A stretch of DNA of 7,871 bases from Candidatus Shapirobacteria bacterium UBA4809 (GTDB lineage: Bacteria > Patescibacteriota > Microgenomatia > UBA12405): assembly GCA_002402535.1 (NCBI GenBank), contig DHGB01000036.1:1-7871 (forward strand). The letters are read 5' to 3'. Under the pieces are notes generated by a model. The model was not told the origin of the DNA, searched no databases, and saw only the letters and a program-made list of their open reading frames with translations. This document shows positions 1-4,731 of this stretch, piece after piece. Position numbers and translations under genes: made by a program. How positions within the stretch are numbered: the first letter of the stretch is position 1; each line of letters starts with the position of its first letter.

Positions 1-1
1 T

Positions 2-241
2 CTAAAATCTAATTAGACTTTTTTTGGCTTTGTAGGCAACACCTTGGGCTTGTTTTTCTTTGAATTTATCAATTCTTCCCTTAATGTCGACAAATTTATG
101 TTGACCAGTGAAGAAGGGATGACATTTACTGCAAACTTCAACCTCAATTTTTTCGAGAGTAGAACCGGTAGTAAATTTATTGCCGCAGGCACAAGTGACT
201 TGGCAGTCTGAGTGATAGATAGGATGAATTCCTTGTTTCAT
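2..241 (-). CDS. rpmE: 50S ribosomal protein L31
   Basis: Ribosomal protein L31, a small zinc-binding component of the large ribosomal subunit. The 79-residue product begins [17 protein letters not shown] and ends in a basic tail, close to the family's usual 65-80 residues. Four cysteines, C17, C19, C37 and C40, form the CxC...CxxC zinc site of the zinc-containing (C+) form. The segments around GNKFTTGST and CHPFFTGQ are family hallmarks. The ATG at 241 lies 5 nt after the hisS stop, so it is the last gene of the M20 peptidase-hisS-rpmE set seen here. No Shine-Dalgarno precedes it. TAAAAT sits 7 nt upstream of the ATG, which would suit a leaderless transcript. The stop (TAG) is at the window edge, so any terminator lies outside. 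Confidence 0.96.
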   Translation of the reverse strand: MKQGIHPIYHSDCQVTCACGNKFTTGSTLEKIEVEVCSKCHPFFTGQHKFVDIKGRIDKFKEKQAQGVAYKAKKSLIRF

Positions 242-246
242 AGGGT

Positions 247-1488
247 TTATTTTAACACAAAATTAATGATTTCGTTTTGGGAAATAGTTTTTTGCTCACC
301 GGTAGACATGTTCTTGATAGAGACGGTGTTGTTAATGAGTTCATTTTCACCGATAAGAGCAACGAAGGGAATATTTTTAAGGCTGGCGTATTTAAACTGC
401 TTACCAATTCTTTCCTCATCCGGATAAAAAACAGTCGGGATATTGTTTTGACGGAGAAGGGAAGTGAGCTCTAAAGATTTATTTAGAGTTTTTTCGCCAA
501 AATTAGCAACCATAATTTTTGTCTTAGTTTTGGGTAAATTTGGCAGTAGGATTAATTCGATAATGCAATCAACAATACGATCAAGACCGAGAGTGGTACC
601 GACAGCAGGAATATCGGGCCCGCCCAGAGTTTTTATTAAAGTATCGTAACGGCCACCACCGGTGATGGAACCAATTTTTGGTTCTTCGACGTAGGTTTCA
701 AAAATTGTGCCGGTGTAGTAATCAAGACCGCGAACCATGGTGGGGTCAAAGGTGTAAGACCAGTCGGGGAGATTAAAAGATTTAATGGCGGTAAAAACAG
801 CGGCTAAATTTTCGTCAGGTTTGGCTACTTTGATATATTTAAACAGAGAATCAATTTGAAGCTGAGAAAAGCCTTTTTTGTTGAGTTCTTTTCTTACTCC
901 ATCTTCGCCGATTTTCTGGAATTTATCGAGACTTTGAAGAGCCGAAATTTGATTTTCAGAAATGCCGCTTTGAGATAAAATATTTTTTAAAACAGTGCGG
1001 CTATTTAGGCGGATAGAAAACTTTTTAAAATCTAATTTTTTAAGAGCCGTGTAGATGACGGCGACGATTTCGGCATCGGCAATGGGGGATTTGGTGCCAA
1101 AAGTGTCGATGTCGCACTGAAGAATTTCCCGATAACGGCCTTTTTGAGTATTGTCAGCGCGCCAGACATTTTGAAGTTGGTAGCGTTTGAAGGGGAGGGG
1201 AATTTCCGGATACATGGCCAAAACTTTTGCCGTAGGTACGGTTAAATCGTAACGAAGACCAACGCGGCGGCCGCCTTTGTCGTTGAACATGTAAACTAAT
1301 TTTTCACCCTCGTCACCATATTTACCCATAAGGGTAGAAGCGTATTCAAGAGAAGGGGTTTCCAGAGGCTCGAAGCCGAAAGTTTCAAAAGTTTCGATGA
1401 AGAGATTTTTGACATAATTGCGAACGGCCATGGTCTCGGGCAAAAAATCCCGAAAACCTTTTAATGTTTGAGGTGCATTGTTATTCAT
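247..1488 (-). CDS. hisS: Histidyl-tRNA synthetase
   Basis: Class II aminoacyl-tRNA synthetase that charges tRNA-His in the cytoplasm; 413 residues, near the usual bacterial size. Visible in order: the N-terminal opening [11 protein letters not shown] (8-18); motif 2 with R110 and [14 protein letters not shown] (116-128); the histidine-specific signature [12 protein letters not shown] (253-264); the glycine-rich GGGRYD (277-282); motif 3 GTTLGLDRI (297-305); and a C-terminal anticodon-binding domain from about residue 322. The wording [12 protein letters not shown] followed by QCDIDTFG resembles the archaeal/eukaryotic-like HisRS branch more than the E. coli form; this is an impression from memory. 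The start at 1488 gives a normal N-terminus. No Shine-Dalgarno is present. The cognate tRNA-His gene lies about 1.3 kb upstream on the same strand. Confidence 0.97.
   Translation of the reverse strand: MNNNAPQTLKGFRDFLPETMAVRNYVKNLFIETFETFGFEPLETPSLEYASTLMGKYGDEGEKLVYMFNDKGGRRVGLRYDLTVPTAKVLAMYPEIPLPFKRYQLQNVWRADNTQKGRYREILQCDIDTFGTKSPIADAEIVAVIYTALKKLDFKKFSIRLNSRTVLKNILSQSGISENQISALQSLDKFQKIGEDGVRKELNKKGFSQLQIDSLFKYIKVAKPDENLAAVFTAIKSFNLPDWSYTFDPTMVRGLDYYTGTIFETYVEEPKIGSITGGGRYDTLIKTLGGPDIPAVGTTLGLDRIVDCIIELILLPNLPKTKTKIMVANFGEKTLNKSLELTSLLRQNNIPTVFYPDEERIGKQFKYASLKNIPFVALIGENELINNTVSIKNMSTGEQKTISQNEIINFVLK
249..254 (-). promoter_or_regulatory. Candidate -10 box for leaderless rpmE
   Basis: TAAAAT on the minus strand ends 7 nt before the rpmE ATG, which would place the transcription start on or next to the start codon. 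No -35 element is obvious. It lies in the block GTTAAAATAAAC that also precedes hisS. The call rests on position and shared sequence only. Confidence 0.3.
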
Positions 1489-1494
1489 AAGTTT

Positions 1495-1500
1495 ATTTTA
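1495..1500 (-). promoter_or_regulatory. Candidate -10 box for leaderless hisS
   Basis: TAAAAT on the minus strand ends 6 nt before the hisS ATG, inside the block GTTAAAATAAAC that recurs at rpmE. A second -10-like hexamer, TACAAT at 1503-1508, ends 14 nt before the ATG and would give a leader of about 7 nt. No clear -35 was found for either. Confidence 0.3.
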
Positions 1501-1515
1501 ACATTGTAAGAATAA

Positions 1516-2595
1516 TTAAATTTTTTGAATGATGTCGAGGAGAATATTTGGTAATTTTTCCAATTTTTTTATCTCCACATACTCATTGGAAGAGTGTGCT
1601 GTTTGTTGTGTACCAGCCCCAATTGTTAAGCATTTTGGCTGATTAAATATTTGCCAAAGCATTTGGATATCTATATAACCTGAAGTGCTAATGTTTTTAA
1701 AATCCAAACCGAGTTTGGTTAACTTTGATTTTGGGGTTAGCCAAGATCCAAAGTCAAATTTTACCTTATAACTGGATAATTCTCCTCTCAATTCGGTAAT
1801 ATATTTTTTTAACTGATTAATAATTAATTGGGCACTAATTTTTGAAGAGGATGGCCGAATGTCGAGGGTAAATTGGCAGTTGTCAGGAACGACATTAGAA
1901 GAGCTGCCACAACCTTCGATGAAGGCTAAATTGACAGAAGTAGTGCCAAGTTCAGGATCGACAGATTGAGAAAGAAATTCTTTCAATTTTTCGATTGATT
2001 TAGTAGTCACCTCGATGGCATTAATGCCATTTTTGGGAGTAGCCGCGTGACAACTAATACCCTTAACTGTGGCTGAAATTTCAATTAAACCACGACAACC
2101 ATTGGCAATTTCTAATTCAGAACCATCGAGAGAAATAATGGACCTTGGTTTGATTTTAGAAGCATAGTCGGCTATGAATTTTTTAATGCCGGCGAAATCA
2201 TATTCTTCGTCGATATAGAAAAGAAAGCCAATATTTTTTGGTAAATTTTTGTCGGTAGCAATGAGCACCATGGCAGCGAGACCACTTTTCATGTCAGTAG
2301 TACCACGGCCAAATAACTTACCGTCCACAATAATCGGATTGACTGGATCAGTTTCCCAATTATTGTCGACGCCAACTGTATCAATGTGGCCTATAATTAG
2401 GGTTTTAACATTTTGGTTAAAACCTACCAGGATGTTAAAACGACCATCAGCTACTATTTCTTTTTCAATCGAAAGTTTTGAATTATTTTTTAAATATTCA
2501 AAAATAAATTCTCCAATTTTTACCTCGTTAGTTTGCTCATTGACCCAGGAGGGGATGGAGATCAATTTTTGAGTCAGTTCTAAAATTTTGGTCAT
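1516..2595 (-). CDS. M20-family metallopeptidase (ArgE/DapE/CPG2-like)
   Basis: A 359-residue cytosolic zinc-dependent amidohydrolase or aminoacylase/carboxypeptidase of peptidase family M20. Family motifs are in order: GHIDTV with H70 and D72; GRGTTDMKSG with the bridging D101; the general-base pair E130-E131 in IDEEYD; an acidic metal ligand at D157 or E160; the dimerisation-domain segment GISCHAATP (179-187) followed by NGINAIE; and the C-terminal ligand H334 in AHSSNEYVE. The catalytic set therefore looks intact. The substrate cannot be read from sequence: N-acyl amino acids, succinyl-diaminopimelate and dipeptides are all cleaved in this family. It is the first gene of the leftward set with hisS and rpmE. 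The ATG at 2595 is preceded by TATAAT ending 14 nt upstream and by no Shine-Dalgarno. Confidence 0.93.
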   Translation of the reverse strand: MTKILELTQKLISIPSWVNEQTNEVKIGEFIFEYLKNNSKLSIEKEIVADGRFNILVGFNQNVKTLIIGHIDTVGVDNNWETDPVNPIIVDGKLFGRGTTDMKSGLAAMVLIATDKNLPKNIGFLFYIDEEYDFAGIKKFIADYASKIKPRSIISLDGSELEIANGCRGLIEISATVKGISCHAATPKNGINAIEVTTKSIEKLKEFLSQSVDPELGTTSVNLAFIEGCGSSSNVVPDNCQFTLDIRPSSSKISAQLIINQLKKYITELRGELSSYKVKFDFGSWLTPKSKLTKLGLDFKNISTSGYIDIQMLWQIFNQPKCLTIGAGTQQTAHSSNEYVEIKKLEKLPNILLDIIQKI

Positions 2596-2609
2596 GTTTT
2601 AAATAAAAA

Positions 2610-2615
2610 ATTATA
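2610..2615 (-). promoter_or_regulatory. -10 box of the M20 peptidase-hisS-rpmE unit
   Basis: A perfect TATAAT on the minus strand ends 14 nt before the M20 ATG, predicting a start near 2603 and a leader of only about 8 nt. The -35 position falls in the terminator hairpin just upstream and has no good match to TTGACA. Confidence 0.45.
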
Positions 2616-2621
2616 AATAGA

Positions 2622-2654
2622 GATAATAAAAAAATCCCCGATTTACGGGGATTT
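2622..2654 (-). terminator. Intrinsic terminator closing the tRNA-His unit
   Basis: A perfect 9-bp stem, AAATCCCCG / CGGGGATTT (2632-2640 with 2646-2654), encloses a 5-nt loop. On the minus strand a run of seven T (2634 to 2628) follows, then ATTATCT. The orientation fits termination of leftward transcripts from tRNA-His and insulates the M20 operon promoter immediately beyond it. Confidence 0.8.
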
Positions 2655-2665
2655 ATAGATAAAAT

Positions 2666-2693
2666 AGATTGCTTCGCTTAAGCTCGCAATGAC
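2666..2693. repeat. Palindromic intergenic repeat (ATTGCGAGC...GAAGCAAT type)
   Basis: On the minus strand this reads GTCATTGCGAGC, TTAAGC, GAAGCAATCT. It is an imperfect palindrome: ATTGC / GCAAT outside and GCTT / AAGC inside, separated by small GA / GAA bulges. It resembles the GTCATTGCGAGC...GAAGCAATC element scattered between genes in many unrelated bacteria, whose conceptual translation gives strings like NVIASLSEAI. It and the next 50 nt are more GC-rich than their surroundings, so the mobile unit may extend to about 2740. The family assignment is from memory. Confidence 0.5.
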
Positions 2694-2778
2694 ATTATGG
2701 TCAAGACAACACCCCGCCGGTTGGTGACCACGGTATGTGCATGATGTATAAAAATAAATTTTATAAACATATTTTTGG

Positions 2779-2809
2779 GGTATCCTATGCTTAAAAGCTT
2801 TGGAATACC
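2779..2809 (-). other. Hairpin immediately 3' of tRNA-His
   Basis: GGTAT / ATACC (2779-2783 with 2805-2809), CC / GG, a 3x3 internal loop and GCTT / AAGC closing a 2-nt loop form an imperfect 11-bp hairpin. It begins 4 nt beyond the tRNA 3' end on the minus strand. The sequence after it (CCCAAAAATATG) is not U-rich, so it is a poor intrinsic terminator. It may help 3' trailer processing. Confidence 0.4.
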
Positions 2810-2813
2810 TTTG

Positions 2814-2888
2814 GGTAGCAGAAGGGACTCGGACCCTCGACCTCATCCTCCACAGGGACGCGCTCTAACCAACTGAGCTACTGCCACC
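2814..2888 (-). tRNA. tRNA-His (anticodon GTG)
   Basis: A complete cloverleaf on the minus strand. The acceptor GTGGCAG pairs with CTGCTAC with one G-T. The D-stem is GCTC/GAGC, with G18 and G19 in the loop. The anticodon stem CGTCC/GGATG carries loop CTGTGGA, anticodon GTG (2851-2853). The T-stem is GAGGG/CCCTT. The histidine identity pair is present: an extra G(-1) at 2888 opposite discriminator C73 at 2814. The 3' CCA is not encoded (C73 is followed by CAA), so it must be added enzymatically. The T-loop reads TCCGAGT, with C at position 55 where T is nearly universal. An intrinsic terminator ends about 6 nt upstream, so no separate promoter fits between them. Confidence 0.95.
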
Positions 2889-2919
2889 AAAATAAAAACC
2901 GCCTTCTATTGGCGGTTTT
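2889..2919 (-). terminator. Intrinsic terminator/attenuator just before tRNA-His
   Basis: A 9-bp perfect stem, AAAACCGCC / GGCGGTTTT (2911-2919 with 2895-2903), has a 7-nt loop. On the minus strand TATTTT follows, making a U-rich tail that runs up to the tRNA-His 5' end. On the plus strand the tail is weaker (four T then GG), so leftward use is favoured. It ends the structured leader RNA. Because tRNA-His begins directly after it, tRNA transcription from the promoter near 3004-3031 would need read-through. Confidence 0.7.
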
Positions 2920-2997
2920 GGTTAATTGATACAGCAATTACCGCCAAATTAATTGGTGGTATGGTGATGTTTGGAGATCACGTTTGCTTGTATCATT
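2890..2997 (-). ncRNA. Structured leader / small RNA upstream of tRNA-His, unknown family
   Basis: A predicted RNA of about 105 nt runs from a promoter at 3004-3031 to the terminator at 2889-2919. Directly after the predicted start, TGATACA-A-GCAA pairs with TTGC-TGTATCA (2984-2995 with 2927-2937), an 11-bp closing stem with one bulged A. It encloses two hairpins: GTGAT/ATCAC with an 8-nt loop (2964-2981), and ACCACCAA/TTGGCGGT with a 5-nt loop (2940-2960), one G-U. Junctions are only 2-3 nt. The 3' arm TTGGCGGT can also pair perfectly over 8 bp with ACCGCCAA at 2909-2916, which overlaps the terminator's 5' arm, as in an antiterminator switch. It has no open reading frame of note and no recognised purine-riboswitch, hammerhead, T-box or SRP core. 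It is either a free small RNA or a cis-acting attenuator of tRNA-His. Confidence 0.6.
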
Positions 2998-3003
2998 GGG
3001 AGT

Positions 3004-3031
3004 ATTGTAGCAACTTTATGAGTAAAGTCAA
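3004..3031 (-). promoter_or_regulatory. Promoter of the leader RNA and tRNA-His
   Basis: On the minus strand TTGACT (3026-3031) and TACAAT (3004-3009) are separated by 16 nt, each one mismatch from the sigma-70 consensus. This is the best promoter in the window. The predicted start, about 2997, falls 1-2 nt before the first base of the leader's closing stem. The -35 begins directly after the stop codon of the upstream minus-strand gene. Confidence 0.7.
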
Positions 3032-3694
3032 TTAATTGAGAGTGATAATCTTGAGGGCGGGGTAGGTAGAATTATCATTGTTTGTATATATACACACTAT
3101 TTTTTGACCTTTCTTGATGTCGGTAAATTTCAGGCTTTTATTGTCTTTGGTGACTATTTCAGTTTTACTGTCTTGTTTCATTTGTAGCTCACGGCTGTTA
3201 TTGTTGATGGGAATAAGAACAAAGACGGAAGTGGTAGTGGAAATATCGGCAATTTTACCAATAGCAATATTTTTTTTATTTTTTAGTTTAGTGGGATCGA
3301 CGATGAGTATTTTTTTGGCATAGACAATTTTATCTTTGGCTAAAGTTAAAACTAGAACATTTTGACCTTCTTTGAGGTCAGTTATTTTAATTTTCATTTG
3401 TTTTAGATTGACAAAGGTGGCATCTTCACTAATTACAAATTCATATTTTTGACCGCTGGAATCTAGACTAAGATTATTTTTTTCTAATTTAGTAATGGTG
3501 CCAAGATAGGCCTTTTTGGGATTGATTTTTTCTTCGCCACCAATTTCCTGAAGTTTTTGTTGAACTTTTTGTTGAATTACTTCACGTAATTTTTGAATAT
3601 CGCTTTCGGGTGTTGGACTTTGGGCGCTGACAGAAGAAACAAAAAACGAGAAGCCGGAAACTAGAAATAATATAAAAAATATTTTCTTTGTCAT
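3032..3694 (-). CDS. Secreted protein with two DUF5666-like beta domains
   Basis: A 220-residue exported protein. Residues 1-24 form a signal peptide (MTKK, hydrophobic core, then VSA before Q25). A Gln/Lys-rich helix, probably a short coiled coil, spans about 32-52. Two related segments follow, about 60-131 and 141-218, each with a GxI start, a beta-rich body, a TDLKEGQ- or TDIKKGQ-like motif (105-111 and 191-197) and a hydrophobic strand. They look like tandem copies of a small DUF5666/OB-like domain; that name is a resemblance, not a search result. No catalytic residues are evident. The ATG overlaps the stop of the preceding gene in ATGA, so the two are translationally coupled and probably act together at the cell surface. 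The exact function is unknown. Confidence 0.8.
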   Translation of the reverse strand: MTKKIFFILFLVSGFSFFVSSVSAQSPTPESDIQKLREVIQQKVQQKLQEIGGEEKINPKKAYLGTITKLEKNNLSLDSSGQKYEFVISEDATFVNLKQMKIKITDLKEGQNVLVLTLAKDKIVYAKKILIVDPTKLKNKKNIAIGKIADISTTTSVFVLIPINNNSRELQMKQDSKTEIVTKDNKSLKFTDIKKGQKIVCIYTNNDNSTYPALKIITLN

Positions 3695-4155
3695 TCTAAT
3701 TTGGTGGTGGAATAGGTAAGAAATAATTCGAGGTGGTTTTCTTGATCATTCTCGTCAATGGTGGTTAAATTAATGTCGTTGTAGCCCGCTTCTAAACTAA
3801 TTTCTTGGGAAAAAAGACCCTGAATATCAGTTGTCAAATGATAGTTTTTGAGAGGAGTAGTGATAATTATGAGACTATTTGGACTTGATTGACCTTTTAT
3901 GGTGACTTTGCTGATGGAAATAATGTCGTTGTTTTGAGGATAATTTACTTTTAGCTGGGGAAGTGAAGAATACTCAGAAGTAGGAAAGGGGTTTGAGGAA
4001 GGGGAATTATTATTTTCGGGAGCAGTAGTGGGAATGACGATATTAGGGGTGTTTTTCTGCTGGTTTTTGTTTTGTTTAACGTAAAAATAAGTTCCGGTTA
4101 AACCAAAACCAATTAGGAGGCCGAGGACAATCGCTAAAGATAATTCCTTAATCAT
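3691..4155 (-). CDS. Membrane-anchored protein with one Ig-like domain
   Basis: A 154-residue protein from the chosen start, MIKELSLAIVLG. One N-terminal transmembrane helix (about 6-26, glycine-rich) is followed by a Gln/Asn/Pro/Ser/Thr-rich linker (28-66) and an extracytoplasmic beta-sandwich of about 85 residues. That domain has the pattern of bacterial Ig-like/glucodextranase-B-type folds: KVTIKGQSSPNSLIII (83-98), then TDIQGLFSQEISLEAGYNDI (109-128). It is probably anchored outside the membrane. In-frame ATGs at 4176 and 4206 would add 7 or 17 residues; the longest runs into the divergent gene at 4183, and 4155 gives the most natural signal-anchor. No Shine-Dalgarno is seen. It overlaps the following secreted-protein gene by 4 nt, so the two form a pair. 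Function not recognised. Confidence 0.75.
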   Translation of the reverse strand: MIKELSLAIVLGLLIGFGLTGTYFYVKQNKNQQKNTPNIVIPTTAPENNNSPSSNPFPTSEYSSLPQLKVNYPQNNDIISISKVTIKGQSSPNSLIIITTPLKNYHLTTDIQGLFSQEISLEAGYNDINLTTIDENDQENHLELFLTYSTTKLE

Positions 4156-4176
4156 AGAATGATTTAATGTTATCAT
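4148..4176 (+). promoter_or_regulatory. Possible leaderless promoter for the MBL-fold gene
   Basis: TTAATC (4148-4153), a 17-nt spacer and TATCAT (4171-4176) end 6 nt before the ATG at 4183, so the transcript would begin on or near the start codon. The -35 is weak. The 27-nt gap to the divergent gene must also serve the minus strand. Confidence 0.3.
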
Positions 4177-4182
4177 AAGGCT

Positions 4183-4731
4183 ATGGAAATAAAATATTTT
4201 AATCAAGGCAAGATCTATTTAAAGGGTAAAAAGGAAAATGTTTGGGTAAATCCTGATAAAGACGATTTACGATCAAAAAATTGTGAAGCGAGAATTGTAA
4301 TCTATACTGATAAACAGCGAAATATCATAAAATTAGGTGAAGAGGGGGGGCGAGTGGTAATTGCTGGACCGGGAGAATATGAAATCGGAGGGATAGAAAT
4401 TAATGGTATCAATTCAATGTATGTTTTGACCATTGATGGAATTAAGGTGGTACTAATGGGTAAAGAAGAAGGAGAAATTAGCGAAAAGAAAAAAGAAAAA
4501 CTGGAAGAGGCAGACGTACTTATGATTAGTGTCCAGGCAGGGAGTGCGCAAATTGCCAAAAAATCGGCGGCTAATTATGTGATTCCAATCGAATACGAAA
4601 ATAATAAAGAAGAACTCAAGGAGTTTTTAGATATTTTTGACAGTGAAAACTTAGAAAGTGTTGATAGCCTCAGGGTAGAGAAAGAAAATTTACCCGAAGC
4701 CATGGAGGTGGTCTTATTAAAGACGAACTAG
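4183..4731 (+). CDS. Metallo-beta-lactamase-fold protein lacking metal ligands
   Basis: A 182-residue protein resembling the UlaG-like branch of the metallo-beta-lactamase fold. The core pattern is recognisable: an N-terminal strand-rich half, VVIAGPGEYEIGGIEINGI (58-76), a strand pair YVLTIDGIKVVLMG (80-93), LEEADVLMISV (108-118) and YVIPIEY (132-138). The catalytic HxHxDH is absent: where a histidine cluster should follow the strand ARIVIYTD (36-43) there is KQRNII. The usual Asp after the LG strand reads GK, and the late His is replaced near IPIEY. It therefore probably does not bind zinc in the classical way and may have a structural or binding role. Its last 16 nt overlap dnaB and contain dnaB's ribosome-binding site, so translation of the two is likely linked. 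Confidence 0.7.
   Translation: MEIKYFNQGKIYLKGKKENVWVNPDKDDLRSKNCEARIVIYTDKQRNIIKLGEEGGRVVIAGPGEYEIGGIEINGINSMYVLTIDGIKVVLMGKEEGEISEKKKEKLEEADVLMISVQAGSAQIAKKSAANYVIPIEYENNKEELKEFLDIFDSENLESVDSLRVEKENLPEAMEVVLLKTN
4704..4711 (+). promoter_or_regulatory. Shine-Dalgarno that fixes the dnaB start
   Basis: GGAGGTGG lies inside the end of the preceding gene. Counting from GGAGG, it is 7 nt before an ATT codon (4716) in the dnaB frame, ideal spacing. It is the only strong Shine-Dalgarno I see in the window. Confidence 0.65.

Noticed and set aside
2643..2846. A 67-codon minus-strand open frame over the tRNA-His 3' half and the repeat
   Set aside because: Its N-terminus is translated tRNA (RVRVPSA type) and its C-terminus is the palindromic repeat (NVIASLSEAI type); it is a typical spurious call.
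2890..2997. Purine riboswitch, hammerhead ribozyme, T-box or SRP RNA as identity of the leader
   Set aside because: The three-way layout invites the first two, but the junctions (2-3 nt) lack their core bases (no CUGANGA/GAAA). There is no T-box specifier arm or conserved T-box sequence, and no GGAAGGAAGCAG-type SRP tetraloop region.
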